64,000 nucleotides of DNA from Betaproteobacteria bacterium (GTDB lineage: Bacteria > Pseudomonadota > Gammaproteobacteria > Burkholderiales > Rhodocyclaceae). Within the stretch, counting starts at the first letter, position 1, and each line of letters opens with the position of its first letter. The position numbers were made by a program, and so were the translations under genes. The stretch lies in the NCBI GenBank assembly GCA_016720065.1, contig JADJXY010000002.1, forward strand, positions 2,679,001-2,743,000, written 5' to 3'. The notes below the pieces were generated by a model that saw nothing but the letters and a program-made list of their open reading frames with translations, was not told where the DNA came from and did not search any database. Positions 7,793-17,384 of this stretch are shown piece after piece.

Positions 7793-9316
7793 TCAGCCCA
7801 GGAACAGCCTGTACGCAGGGTTCTTGCTCTCGTCCCAGTGGGCGTAGCCGAGGTTTTTGAGGAATTCCTTGAACTGGCCCATTTCCCCCGGCGGCACCTG
7901 CATGCCGACCAGCACGCGGCCGTAGTCGGCGCCGTGGTTGCGGTAGTGGAAGAGGCTGATGTTCCAGCCGGCGCTCATGTGGTTGAGGAAGTTCATGAGG
8001 GCGCCCGGGCGTTCGGGGAATTCGAAGCGGTAGAGCAGTTCGTGCAGGCCCTTTTCGCAGACCTGAGGCGAATGGCCGCCGACCAGATGGCGGATGTGGT
8101 TCTTGGCCATTTCGTCGTCGGTGAGGTCCAGGGTGGCGTAGCCGTGCTTCTGGAGCTGCTCGACGAGCCTGGTGGATTCACCTCGGTTGGCCACCGAGAT
8201 GCCGACGAAGACGTGGGCCTCGCTGGCGGTGTGGTAGCGGTAGTTGAATTCGGTGATGCTGCGCTTGCCGATGAGGGAGAGGAATTTCTTGTAGGCGCCG
8301 GGCTTCTCGGGCAGGGTCACGGCCAGGACGGCCTCGCGCTGCTCGCCGATCTCCGCCCGCTCGGCGACGAAGCGCAGGCGGTCGAAATTGGTGTTGGCGC
8401 CGGAGGCCACCGCCACCAGGGTCTTGTCCTTGAGCTTGTGCTGGGCGGCGTAGGCCTTGGCGCCGGCGATGGCGAGCGCTCCGGAGGGCTCCAGGATGGA
8501 GCGGGTGTCCTCGAAGACATCCTTGATGGCGGCGCAGATGGCGTCGGTGTCCACCAGGATGACCTCATCCACCACCTCCTTGCAGACGCGAAAGGTCTCC
8601 TCGCCGACGAATTTCACCGCCGTGCCGTCGGCGAAGAGGCCGACCTGGTCGAGGCGCACCCGGTGGCCCTTGGCGAGCGACCGGGCCATGGCGTCGGCGT
8701 CGAAGGTCTCGACGCCGATGATCTTCACCTCCGGCCGCAGGCGCTTGATGTAAGCGCCCACTCCAGCGATCAGCCCGCCGCCGCCGATGGCGCAGAACAC
8801 GGCGTGGATGGGCTTGCTGTGCTGGCGCAGGATCTCCATGCCGATGGTGCCCTGGCCGGCGATGACCTCGGGGTCGTCGAAGGGATGGACGAAGCTGAGC
8901 TTCTCGCTCTTCTCCAGTTCCATCGCATGGTGGTAGGCCTCGTCGTAGGACTCGCCAAAGAGCACCACTTCGCCGCCGCGGCGACGCACGGCCTCGACCT
9001 TGATGTGCGGCGTGGTGGTGGGCATGACGATCACCGCCCGGCAGCCGATCCGGGCTGCGGAGAGGGCGACGCCCTGGGCGTGGTTTCCGGCCGAAGCGCA
9101 GATGACCCCACGCTTGAGCTTTTCCGGCGAAAGGCCGGCGATCTTGTTGTAGGCGCCCCGCAGCTTGAAGGAGAACACCGGCTGCATGTCCTCGCGCTTC
9201 AGCAGGATGCGGTTGCCCACCCGGCTCGACAGGTTGCCGGCCAACTCCAGGGGAGACTCGATGGCGACATCGTAAACCTGTGCGTTGAGAACTTTTTCGA
9301 GATAATCCGGGTGCAT
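7793..9316 (-). CDS. ilvA: Threonine ammonia-lyase, biosynthetic
   Basis: First step of isoleucine biosynthesis, threonine to 2-oxobutanoate. 507 residues as for the long, isoleucine-regulated form. The PLP lysine is K51 in SFKLRGAYN; GNHAQGVA and the glycine-rich loop GGGGLIAG follow. Two ACT-like domains occupy the C-terminal third (about residues 330-505), which bind isoleucine and valine in the family. Divergent from yqaA with 104 bases between. No leader peptide or attenuator was seen. Confidence 0.96.
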   Translation of the reverse strand: MHPDYLEKVLNAQVYDVAIESPLELAGNLSSRVGNRILLKREDMQPVFSFKLRGAYNKIAGLSPEKLKRGVICASAGNHAQGVALSAARIGCRAVIVMPTTTPHIKVEAVRRRGGEVVLFGESYDEAYHHAMELEKSEKLSFVHPFDDPEVIAGQGTIGMEILRQHSKPIHAVFCAIGGGGLIAGVGAYIKRLRPEVKIIGVETFDADAMARSLAKGHRVRLDQVGLFADGTAVKFVGEETFRVCKEVVDEVILVDTDAICAAIKDVFEDTRSILEPSGALAIAGAKAYAAQHKLKDKTLVAVASGANTNFDRLRFVAERAEIGEQREAVLAVTLPEKPGAYKKFLSLIGKRSITEFNYRYHTASEAHVFVGISVANRGESTRLVEQLQKHGYATLDLTDDEMAKNHIRHLVGGHSPQVCEKGLHELLYRFEFPERPGALMNFLNHMSAGWNISLFHYRNHGADYGRVLVGMQVPPGEMGQFKEFLKNLGYAHWDESKNPAYRLFLG

Positions 9317-9420
9317 GACGGGCTGAGCGGGGAGAAGAGGGAAGGGAGAAGGAGGCCCTTGGGAGCCGGGTTTCCCTTCCCCTCGCTCCCGTCCCCCTTC
9401 GCAAAGAGGAGATTCTACGG

Positions 9421-9837
9421 GTGGAGTGGCTCAACGTCACGGCGGAAACCGGGCTGGCCGGGCTGTTTCTGGGCAGTTTTCTTGCGGCGACGCTCCTGCC
9501 CGGGGGGTCCGAGGCCCTGCTGTGGGGCTTTCTCCAGCTTCACCCGGATCGCCTGGCAACCGCCCTGGCCGTCGCCACCCTGGGCAATACTGCCGGTGGC
9601 ATGAGCACCTGGGCCTGCGGTCGCTTCCTGCCCCGCTGGCAGAGCCTGGACGACCTTCCCCACAAGGACCGGATCACCCGTTGGGGCAGCCCGATCCTGC
9701 TGCTGGCCTGGGCTCCCCTGCTCGGCGACGCCCTCTGCCTAGCCGCCGGCTGGTGGCGCCTGCACTGGCTGCCCTGCTGCCTCTTCATGGCGGCGGGAAA
9801 GTTCCTGCGTTACTGGCTGATCGCCCAGGTAGCGTGA
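9421..9837 (+). CDS. yqaA: YqaA-family membrane protein
   Basis: 138-residue integral membrane protein of the small DedA-like YqaA/SNARE-associated family. Features seen: the GLFLGSFLAATLLPGGSEALL start, an amphipathic loop, and the GNTAGGMSTWACGRF segment typical of YqaA. Around four membrane helices. Its biochemical role is not established; DedA relatives are linked to lipid scrambling and membrane homeostasis. The start is GTG. Confidence 0.85.
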   Translation: MEWLNVTAETGLAGLFLGSFLAATLLPGGSEALLWGFLQLHPDRLATALAVATLGNTAGGMSTWACGRFLPRWQSLDDLPHKDRITRWGSPILLLAWAPLLGDALCLAAGWWRLHWLPCCLFMAAGKFLRYWLIAQVA

Positions 9838-9933
9838 GGGCGGCGAAAAATTTTTCGCGCGGGCGGTAACCCCACTGGGGTACTGCCGACGTTTAAAGGG
9901 GGGTCACTCCTTCCACCCCCCCGGAGACCGTCC

Positions 9934-11316
9934 ATGCCACGCGCCACCCTTGCTGCCCTCCTCTTGCTGTCGCCCCTTGCCGCCCAGGCCTTCTGCGGGT
10001 TCTACGTCGGCAAGGCCGATGCCAGGCTGTTCAACGAAGCTTCCCAGGTCATCGTCGTGCGCGACGGCGAGAGGACGGTGGTCAGCATGCTCAACGACTA
10101 CAAGGGCGACCTCAAGGAATTTGCCGTCGTCGTGCCGGTGCCCACCGTCCTGCAAAAGGGCCAGGTCCACGTGGGAGACAAGAAGCTCTTCGAGCGCCTC
10201 GATGCCTATTCCGCTCCGCGCCTGGCCGAGTACTACGATCCCAATCCCTGCGACCGCCGCCTCTACGAACTGGCCCGCAGAGACATGGCCATGACCGCCG
10301 CCCCGGCCGCCGCGCCGGCCCCCGCCAGCGCCAAGGCCCTGGGCGTGACGGTGGAAGCCAGCTTTTCCGTGGGCGAGTACGACATCGTGATTCTTTCGGC
10401 CACCCAGTCGGATGGCCTGGAGACCTGGCTCACCCAGTCCGGTTACCGTATCCCCAGAAACTCCGCCCAGGCCCTGGCCCCTTACATCCGTCAGAACATG
10501 AAGTTCTTCGTCGCCAAGGTGAACCTGGCCGAACAAGCGAAAGCCGGTTTCCAGATGCTGCGCCCCCTGCAGTTCGCCTACGAATCGGAAAAGTTCATGC
10601 TGCCCATCCGCCTGGGCATGGCCAACGCCAACGGTCCCCAGGACCTCATCGCCTTCATGCTGACCAGGAATGGCCGGGTGGAGACGAGCAATTACCGCAC
10701 CGTCAAGCTGCCCGCCAACATGGATCTGCCGGTCTTCCTCAAGCAGGGCGACGAGTTCCGCAATTTCTACAAGGCCCTGTTCGACGAACAGGCGAAGAGG
10801 GAGGGCTACCGCGTGGCCTTCACCGAGTACTTCTGGGACATGAGCTGGTGCGATCCTTGCGCCGCCGACCCCCTCTCGCCGCAGGAGCTGCGCCAGGCCG
10901 GCGTCTTCTGGCTGGCGCCGGCGGAACCGCCCATCGCCGCGCCGTCCGGCGCACCCGCTGCGCCGCCGCCGGGAATCCTGCCGCGTCGACCGCTGCCCGG
11001 CGGTGCCCAGCCGGTGATGCTCACCCGTCTGCACCTGCGCTACACCCCGGAAACCTTTCCGGAAGACCTCATGTTCCAGGAGACCAAGGACCGCCAGAAT
11101 TTCCAGACCCGCTACGTCCTGCGCCACCCCGCCAAGGTGGCGCCGGAGGCCTGCCCCGAGGCAAAGAGCTACCTGGAAGGCGTCGCCCGTCGCCAGGAGC
11201 AGGAAGCCCGGCAACTGGCCTCCTTGACCGGGGGCGACATCGACGCCATTCGCAAGAAACTCGCCCTGCCGCCGACAGCGGCGCAGAAGCCCTGGTGGGA
11301 AGGTCTGTGGAAATGA
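9934..11316 (+). CDS. Secreted DUF2330 protein
   Basis: 460 residues with a signal peptide (cleavage after AAQA, about residue 18) and the DUF2330 hallmarks CGFYV near the mature N-terminus, then EFAVVVPVPT and the YDPNPC segment. Cys residues in pairs (WCDPC) suggest disulfides in the periplasm. The C-terminal quarter is Pro/Ala-rich, then a conserved LHLRYTPETFPEDLMFQ block. Function unknown. It is followed at 58 bases by an RnfD/NqrB-like membrane gene, so the two probably act together. GGAG lies 7 bases before the ATG. Confidence 0.85.
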   Translation: MPRATLAALLLLSPLAAQAFCGFYVGKADARLFNEASQVIVVRDGERTVVSMLNDYKGDLKEFAVVVPVPTVLQKGQVHVGDKKLFERLDAYSAPRLAEYYDPNPCDRRLYELARRDMAMTAAPAAAPAPASAKALGVTVEASFSVGEYDIVILSATQSDGLETWLTQSGYRIPRNSAQALAPYIRQNMKFFVAKVNLAEQAKAGFQMLRPLQFAYESEKFMLPIRLGMANANGPQDLIAFMLTRNGRVETSNYRTVKLPANMDLPVFLKQGDEFRNFYKALFDEQAKREGYRVAFTEYFWDMSWCDPCAADPLSPQELRQAGVFWLAPAEPPIAAPSGAPAAPPPGILPRRPLPGGAQPVMLTRLHLRYTPETFPEDLMFQETKDRQNFQTRYVLRHPAKVAPEACPEAKSYLEGVARRQEQEARQLASLTGGDIDAIRKKLALPPTAAQKPWWEGLWK

Positions 11317-11374
11317 GCGGCCCCGGGGCCAGGGGCGCAAGCTCCCTCCCCGCCCCCCAAAGTGGGAGAGGAGA

Positions 11375-12187
11375 GTGAAGATCGATCCCCGTCTGTTCCA
11401 GTTGGCCTTCCAGGCGACCCTGCTGACGGTCGGCGTGCTGCTGCGGGATTTCAGCCTGCTGCCGGCGCAGATGGCGCTGTGCATCGCCGCCGCCGCCGCG
11501 ACCCAGGCCTTCTGGCTGCGGGCGCTGCGCCTCAAGGGTGTCGGCTACCTGAGCCCGGTGATCACCGGCTTCGGCCTCTCGCTGCTGCTGCGGGCCGATA
11601 CCCTGTGGCTGCATCCCCTGGTGGCCTGCCTCGCCGTCAGCGGCAAGTTCCTGCTGCGAGTGCGCGGCAAGCACGTCTTCAATCCCGCCAATTTCGGGGT
11701 CGGCGTGGCCTTGCTCTTTCTGCCGGGGGCCTGGGTTTCCCCCGGGCAGTGGGGTAACGACCTGGGGCTGGCCGTGCTGCTGGTGGCCCTGGGGTCCACG
11801 GTCGCCACCCGCTCCCGGCGGGACGACGCGGCCTGGCTGTTTCTCGCCGTCTTTCTCGGCATCGCCGCCCTGCGCCTGCTGCTGCTCGGCCATTCCTGGG
11901 AGCGGGGCTGGGAAATCCTCTGCCACCAGGCCTCGAACGGCGCCCTGCTGCTCTTCGCCTTCTTCATGATCTCGGATCCCATGACATTGCCCGATCACCG
12001 CGTCGCCCGCTGCCTGCATGTCACCCTGGTGGCAGCCATGGCCGCGGCGTGGCAATTTCTGCTCTACAGACCGAACGGTCCCCTGTGGGCGCTGCTGCTC
12101 CTGGCCCCCCTCGTTCCGCTCTGGGATTTCCTCTGGCCTTACAAGAAATATCAATGGGATAGCAACACTCCGTTACAGGGAACTTGA
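11375..12187 (+). CDS. RnfD/NqrB-like membrane protein
   Basis: 270 residues, about nine hydrophobic helices, resembling the NQR2/RnfD/RnfE family (KHVFNPANFGVGVALLFLPG, which includes the NPxNF motif near the flavinylation region of RnfD). No other rnf or nqr genes are nearby, so it is a stand-alone paralogue and not part of a classical Rnf complex. The start is GTG after GAGAGGAG. Pairing with the upstream DUF2330 gene suggests a redox- or envelope-related unit; that link is inference. Confidence 0.75.
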   Translation: MKIDPRLFQLAFQATLLTVGVLLRDFSLLPAQMALCIAAAAATQAFWLRALRLKGVGYLSPVITGFGLSLLLRADTLWLHPLVACLAVSGKFLLRVRGKHVFNPANFGVGVALLFLPGAWVSPGQWGNDLGLAVLLVALGSTVATRSRRDDAAWLFLAVFLGIAALRLLLLGHSWERGWEILCHQASNGALLLFAFFMISDPMTLPDHRVARCLHVTLVAAMAAAWQFLLYRPNGPLWALLLLAPLVPLWDFLWPYKKYQWDSNTPLQGT

Positions 12188-12212
12188 AGCTCCTGAGGTA
12201 GAATGGCGGCCC

Positions 12213-12635
12213 ATGAAATATGACCAAAAGGCCAATGCCTTCGCCATCCCCGTACGCATCTATTACGAGGATACCGACGCCGCCGGCGTCGTCTATTACG
12301 CCAATTACCTCAAGTACTTCGAACGCTGCCGCACCGAATGGATGCGCCGGATCGGCCACGATCAGTCCGCCCTGGCCGCCGAAGCCGGCATCGCTTTCGT
12401 GGTGCGCGCGGTTTCCTGCGAATATCTCAAGCCCGCCCGCCTCGACGACGCCCTCAGCGTGGGCCTGGAGGTGGAAAAACTCGGCCGCGCCCAGGTGGTC
12501 TTCCGCCAGCACGTGCGGCGCGGCGACGAGGAACTGGTCAGCGGCACGGTGCAGATCGTCTGCGTCAATGTGGACAAAATGAAATCCGCCCCCATCCCCG
12601 AATTCCTGCGAGTCAAACTGGAAGCGCTGCAATGA
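12213..12635 (+). CDS. ybgC: Tol-Pal-associated acyl-CoA thioesterase YbgC
   Basis: Hot-dog fold thioesterase, 140 residues. The motif YYEDTDAAGVVYYANYLKYFERCR includes the catalytic Asp. First gene of the Tol-Pal operon, overlapping tolQ by ATGA. In other bacteria YbgC hydrolyses acyl-CoA/acyl-ACP and interacts with phospholipid enzymes. The ATG at MKYDQ was chosen; the frame is open further upstream into the preceding gene without family similarity. Confidence 0.93.
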   Translation: MKYDQKANAFAIPVRIYYEDTDAAGVVYYANYLKYFERCRTEWMRRIGHDQSALAAEAGIAFVVRAVSCEYLKPARLDDALSVGLEVEKLGRAQVVFRQHVRRGDEELVSGTVQIVCVNVDKMKSAPIPEFLRVKLEALQ

Positions 12636-13310
12636 ACGTCACCCAAGACCTTTCCATCCTCCATCTCATCCTCAACGCCAGCGCGGTGGTGCAGGGGGTG
12701 ATGGCGATCCTCATCGGCGTCTCCTTCATGTCCTGGTATTACATCTTCATGAAGTGGTTCGCGGTGCGCCAGTCCCGCAGCCAGACCGAGGCCTTCGAGC
12801 GGGATTTCTGGTCCGGCGGCGACCTCAACAGCCTGTTCACCAGCGCCGTGAATGACCGCCACCACGCAGGCTCCATGGAACGCATCTTCGAAGCCGGCTT
12901 CCGGGAATTCACCAAACTCAAGGGCCAGAAGAACCTGGACCCCAAGGACGTGGTGGATGGCTCCCGCCGCGCCATGCGCGCCACCCATCAGCGGGAGATG
13001 GACCGCCTGGAGTCCCACCTGGCCTTTCTGGCTTCCGTGGGATCGGTGTCGCCCCTACATCGGCCTCTTCGGCACCGTGTGGGGCATCATGCACGCCTTC
13101 CGCGGGCTGTCCAATGTCGGCCAGGCCACCCTGTCCGCCGTGGCGCCCGGCATCGCCGAGGCCCTGGTGGCCACGGCCATCGGCCTCTTCGCCGCCATTC
13201 CCGCGGTGCTGGCCTACAACCGCTTCGCCCACGACATCGACCGCCTGGCGACCCGCTTCGAGAGCTTCATGGAGGAGTTCTCCAATATCCTGCAGCGGCA
13301 GATGAGGTAA
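12632..13310 (+). CDS. tolQ: TolQ proton-channel subunit, interrupted by an apparent frameshift
   Basis: Inner-membrane partner of TolR and TolA; uses the proton gradient to drive outer-membrane constriction at division. The first part reads MNVTQDLSILHLILNAS and FMSWYYIFMKW (TM1). After ASVGSVSP the frame breaks at a run of four Cs (13052-13055). Dropping one C restores YIGLFGTVWGIMHAF, then TLSAVAPGIAEALVATAIGLFAAIPAVLAYN, the TM2/TM3 signature. Corrected length is 225 residues, normal for TolQ. All neighbours of the operon are intact, so a sequencing error is more likely than real loss. Confidence 0.9.
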
Positions 13311-13313
13311 GGG

Positions 13314-13724
13314 ATGCGCCCGCGCCGCCTGAAAAACGAGATCAACGTCGTCCCCTACATCGACGTCATGCTGGTGCTGCTGGTCATCTTCATGGTGGCG
13401 GCGCCGATGATGACCACCGGCAGCATCGACCTGCCCTCGGTGGGCAAGGCGCCCCAGGCGCCGACGGCGCCGCTGGAAGTTGCCATCAAGGCCGACGAGA
13501 GCCTCACCCTCACCGACCGCTCCGGCAAAGGGGTCGAGCGCAGCGTTTCCCGCAGCGAACTGAAGGATGCCGTCCTGGCCGCCCAGGAAAAAAATCCCGA
13601 GCAGCCGGTCCTCATCGCCGGCGACAAGAACGTCAAGTACGAGGCGGTGCTGCGGGTGATGGACGAATTGCAGCGCGCCCAGGTCAAGCGCGCCGGCCTT
13701 CTCGTGCAACCGCAGGGGAAGTGA
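13314..13724 (+). CDS. tolR: TolR (ExbD family)
   Basis: 136 residues with one N-terminal membrane helix containing the essential Asp (NVVPYIDVMLVLLVIFMVAAPM) and a periplasmic domain. Works with TolQ as the proton-driven motor energising TolA and Pal. Starts three bases after the tolQ stop. Confidence 0.95.
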   Translation: MRPRRLKNEINVVPYIDVMLVLLVIFMVAAPMMTTGSIDLPSVGKAPQAPTAPLEVAIKADESLTLTDRSGKGVERSVSRSELKDAVLAAQEKNPEQPVLIAGDKNVKYEAVLRVMDELQRAQVKRAGLLVQPQGK

Positions 13725-13730
13725 CCCCGG

Positions 13731-14483
13731 ATGATCCCCCTGGACGACGACGAACCGGGCAAGAAACCCGCATTGGCGCTGACGCTGCTGATGCATGGGC
13801 TGCTGGTCGCCGTGCTCTTCTTCGGCGTGCAGTGGAAGCGCCAGGCGCCGGAGAGCGTCGAAGTCGAGTTGTGGTCCTCGCGCCCCGTCCCGGCCACCGC
13901 CCCACCTCCGCCGCGGCCGGAGCCCAGGCCCCAGCCTAAGCCGGAACCCAAACCGGAGCCCAGGCCCGAACCCAAACCTGAGGTCAAGCCGCCACCCAGG
14001 CCGGACATCGCCCTCAAGGAAGAAAAGAAGCTTCCCAAGCCGGAGCCCAAGCCCGAACCCGTGCCCAAGGCCGATCCCTTCAAGGAAATGCTGGAGCGGG
14101 AGAAACGGGAACAGCAGCAGCGCACCCTCACCGCCCAGGCCCAGCGCGAAAGCGAAATGAAAGCGGCAGCAGACGCCGAGCAGAGGGCCGCCGCCAGTCG
14201 TCGGGGCCTCGCCGACTGGGTGGGCCGCATCACCGGCAAGATTCGCGGCAACATGGTCCTGCCCCAGAGCATCCAGGGCAATCCCCAGGCCGTATTCAAG
14301 CTGACCCTGCTGCCTTCCGGCGAGGTGCTGCAGCCGGTGCGTCTGGTGAAATCGAGCGGCAACGCAGCCCTGGACGCCGCCATCGAGCGCGCCATCCTGA
14401 AATCATCGCCCCTGCCCAAACCCGAAGATCCGGCCGTCTTCCAGCGCGAACTGGAAATTCGGTACAAGCCCTTCGAAGAGTAG
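13731..14483 (+). CDS. tolA: TolA energy-transducing protein
   Basis: 250 residues: one membrane anchor (about residues 17-34), a long Pro/Glu/Lys-rich arm, a helical stretch and a C-terminal TonB-like domain ending in LEIRYKPFEE. The arm (about residues 61-115) is mainly PEPKP-type repeats, more TonB-like than the Ala/Lys helix of E. coli TolA. It links the inner-membrane motor to TolB/Pal across the periplasm. Starts 6 bases after tolR. Confidence 0.93.
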   Translation: MIPLDDDEPGKKPALALTLLMHGLLVAVLFFGVQWKRQAPESVEVELWSSRPVPATAPPPPRPEPRPQPKPEPKPEPRPEPKPEVKPPPRPDIALKEEKKLPKPEPKPEPVPKADPFKEMLEREKREQQQRTLTAQAQRESEMKAAADAEQRAAASRRGLADWVGRITGKIRGNMVLPQSIQGNPQAVFKLTLLPSGEVLQPVRLVKSSGNAALDAAIERAILKSSPLPKPEDPAVFQRELEIRYKPFEE

Positions 14484-14514
14484 AATCCCGAAAATTTTCA
14501 AGTCCTTGCCACTC

Positions 14515-15785
14515 ATGACCGCCCTTTCCCGCCGCCTCTTTCTCGCCCTCGCGCTGCTGTGCGCCGGCTCGGCCTGTGCCCAGCTTTCCATCGAAATCAC
14601 CGGGGCCGGCGCCAATCGCATTCCGGTTGCCATCGCCGATTTTTCCGGCGACGCGGCCCTCTCCCGTGCCCTCACCTCGGTCATCCGGGCCGATCTCGAG
14701 AAGAGCGGCCTGTTCCGCCTCGTCGATCCCGCCGGCGTCACCCTCAACGAGGCTTCGGCCATCGATTTTGCCGACTGGAAGAACCGCGGCGCCGACGCCA
14801 TCGCCGCCGGCAGCCTGGGGACGGCGCCCGACGGCCGTCTGGAGGCCCGCTTCCGCCTGCATGACGTGACCAAGCAGATCAGCCTGGGGGGGGCCGCCTA
14901 CGTGACCTCCAGCGCCCAGTTGCGCGCCGCGGCCCACCGTATCGCCGACGCCATCTACGAAAAACTCACCGGCGAGAAGGGTATCTTTTCCACCCGCATC
15001 GCCTATGTGGTGAAGTCCGGCGGCCGCTTCGAGTTGCAGATCGCTGATGCCGATGGCCAGAATGCCCAGCCCGCCCTGGTGTCCAAGGAACCGATCATCT
15101 CCCCCACCTGGTCCCCCGACGGCAGCCGGGTCGCCTACGTTTCCTTCGAGAACAAGAAGCCCATCGTATTCGTCCACTCCCTGGCCACTGGAAAGCGCCA
15201 GGTGGTGGCCAATTTCAAGGGATCCAATTCCGCTCCCGCCTGGTCGCCCGATGGCAGCCGGCTGGCCGTGGTGCTGACCAAGGACGGCAATTCCCAGATT
15301 TACACCGTCGCCGCCGACGGCAGCGGGGTGCAACGCCTGTCGTCCTCTTCGGCCATCGACACCGAACCCCGCTGGTCGGCCGACGGGTCCGCCCTCTACT
15401 ACACGTCGGACCGGGGCGGCAGCCCGCAAATCTACCGGGCGGCCACGGACGGCAGCGGCGCCCAGCGCGTCACCTTCGACGGCAGCTACAACGTCTCCCC
15501 CCGCCCCTCCCCGGATGGTCGCAGCCTCGCCTTCATCACCCGCCGCGAAGGCCGCTTCCAGCTCGCGGTCATGGACCTGGCCAGCCGCCAGACCCAGGTG
15601 CTGACCGACTCCCACAAGGATGAATCCCCAGTTTCGCGCCCAACGGCCGCATGATCCTCATCGCCACGGAAATGGGCGGCCGGGGCGTGCTGTCGGCAGT
15701 GTCCTCCGACGGGCGCATCAAGCAACGCCTCAGCATTTCCGCCGGCGACGTGCGCGAACCGGCCTGGGGCCCCTTCCTTCGTTGA
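14515..15785 (+). CDS. tolB: TolB periplasmic beta-propeller, apparent frameshift near the 3' end
   Basis: Signal peptide ending near SACAQ, an N-terminal alpha/beta domain, then WD-like propeller repeats (SPTWSPDGSRVAYVSFE, SAPAWSPDGSRLAVV, EPRWSADGSALYYTSDRGG). The frame breaks after DSHKDESP at about 15626-15629, where one C seems missing. With it the frame continues SFAPNGRMILIATEMGGRGVL to a stop at 15783, giving about 423 residues, the usual length. TolB binds Pal and TolA. The single-base loss in a C run suggests a sequencing error. Confidence 0.9.
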
Positions 15786-15812
15786 CCCTTTTCATTCACT
15801 CGGAGCTTCACC

Positions 15813-16358
15813 ATGAACAAACTGCTCGTTTCCCTCTTTGCCGCCGCGGCGCTGCTGGCCGGCTGCACTTCGAACCCGATCTCGGACCAGGGACCCTCTG
15901 CCCAGGTTGAAACCCGCGGCGGCGACACCACCGTGGCCAAGGTCACACCCGAAAGCGTCGATGGCAGCGGCCTGCCGCGGGAATTGACCGATCCCAAGAG
16001 CGTCCTGTCCCGGCGCAGCATCTACTTCGACCTGGACAAGTACGACGTGAAGGACGAATACAAGGATCTGGTGGCTGCCCACGCCAAGTTCCTCAACGCC
16101 AATCGCGGCTTCAAGGTTCTGCTCCAGGGCAATACCGACGAGCGCGGCAGCAGCGAGTACAACCTCTCCCTGGGCCAGAAGCGCGCCGACGCCGTGAAGA
16201 AATCCCTCACCCTCCTGGGCGTCAAGGAAGAGCAGGTCGAATCCGTGAGCCTGGGCAAGGAGAAGCCTTCCTGCACCGATTCCACCGAGGACTGCTGGGC
16301 CAAGAACCGTCGGGCCGACATCCTCTACAAGGGCCCCACCGGCAAGGGTGAGTTCTGA
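15813..16358 (+). CDS. pal: Pal, peptidoglycan-associated lipoprotein
   Basis: 181 residues. Lipobox LLAGC with lipidation at Cys18, then a linker and an OmpA-like C-terminal domain (SIYFDLDKYDVKDEY, GNTDERGSSEYNLSLGQKRADAVKKSL), which contains the Asp/Arg residues that bind diaminopimelate. It anchors the outer membrane to peptidoglycan and interacts with TolB. Located between tolB and cpoB as expected. Confidence 0.96.
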   Translation: MNKLLVSLFAAAALLAGCTSNPISDQGPSAQVETRGGDTTVAKVTPESVDGSGLPRELTDPKSVLSRRSIYFDLDKYDVKDEYKDLVAAHAKFLNANRGFKVLLQGNTDERGSSEYNLSLGQKRADAVKKSLTLLGVKEEQVESVSLGKEKPSCTDSTEDCWAKNRRADILYKGPTGKGEF

Positions 16359-16360
16359 GC

Positions 16361-17170
16361 ATGGCAGCGTTGGGCTTTCCTGCATCGGGGTGTCGCGGGG
16401 CGATTCTCGTCGCGTTCCTGACACTGGCCAACGCCGGACCCGCCCAGGCGGGCCTCTTCGACGACGACGAGGCCCGCCGCCAGATCGCCGACATGAAGGC
16501 GGGCTACGAGGCCCGCTTCGACCAGCAGGCCCGGGCCCAGCTCGATCTCGCGGGCCAGATCCAGAAGCAGAGCGAGGAAATCGCCCGCCTGCGGGGCCAG
16601 ATCGAAACGCTGCACTACGAGCTTGAAACCGCCAAGAAGCGGCAGCAGGACTTCTACCTCGACCTGGACACCCGTCTGCGCAAGCTGGAGCCCCAGCCCG
16701 GCGCCGCAGTGGCCCCCGAACCCCCGGGAGCACTGGCGGGCACAGCGACCCCGCCGGGGGCTGCAGCCAAGCCCGCCGCCGATCCGGCGGCCGAAGGCCG
16801 AGAGTACGAGGCCGCTCTCAACCACTTCAAGGCCAACCGCTTCAAGGAATCCGCCGCCGCCTTCGCCACCTTCCTGAACAAGCATCCGGAGAGCGACCTG
16901 GCGCCCAACGCCCAGTTCTGGCTCGGTAATGCGTGGTTCGCCCAGCGGGATTGCAGGAAGGCCATCGAAGCGCACAGCGGCGTCGTCGCCAAGTGGCCGG
17001 AAAGCGCCAAGGCTCCGGAGGCCCTGCTGGGCATCGCCACCTGCCAGCAGGAAATGGGCAACCCGGCCGCCGCCCGCCGTACCCTGGAGACCCTGGTGAG
17101 CAAGTATCCCAGCGCACCGGTGGCGGAAAGTGCCCGGCAAAAGTTGAAGAAGCCGGGCGGCAAGGGCTGA
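16361..17170 (+). CDS. cpoB: CpoB (YbgF) cell division coordinator
   Basis: 269 residues: signal peptide (cleavage near GPAQA), an N-terminal coiled coil (about residues 35-100) that trimerises in homologues, a Pro/Ala linker, and C-terminal TPR repeats (YEAALNHFKANRFKESAAAFATFLNKHPES and following). Periplasmic protein coordinating Tol-driven constriction with peptidoglycan synthesis. Starts two bases after the pal stop. Confidence 0.94.
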   Translation: MAALGFPASGCRGAILVAFLTLANAGPAQAGLFDDDEARRQIADMKAGYEARFDQQARAQLDLAGQIQKQSEEIARLRGQIETLHYELETAKKRQQDFYLDLDTRLRKLEPQPGAAVAPEPPGALAGTATPPGAAAKPAADPAAEGREYEAALNHFKANRFKESAAAFATFLNKHPESDLAPNAQFWLGNAWFAQRDCRKAIEAHSGVVAKWPESAKAPEALLGIATCQQEMGNPAAARRTLETLVSKYPSAPVAESARQKLKKPGGKG

Positions 17171-17343
17171 GTCTGTGAACATGTCCCTCGCCCCCGCTCC
17201 TCATGCCCGGCTGCACGCGCTCCGCGTTGCCAATGCGGGCCATGGCCCACGCCATGGCCGTGCTTTGCGCCTGGATCGTGCAACCCCGTGCACGCCGCTC
17301 GGGCGCGCCCGAAAATTGCCCGGGCTCTGATCTCCGCCTTGTC

Positions 17344-17371
17344 GGGCTGCCCTCCGCAAGGGCAGCCCTTT
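17344..17371 (+). terminator. Intrinsic terminator after cpoB
   Basis: A 10-base-pair GC-rich stem (GGGCTGCCCT/AGGGCAGCCC) with a short loop, followed by TTT. It lies between cpoB and the queE start, so it probably ends or attenuates Tol-Pal transcription. Confidence 0.55.
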
Positions 17372-17384
17372 CCGCTTCCCGTCC

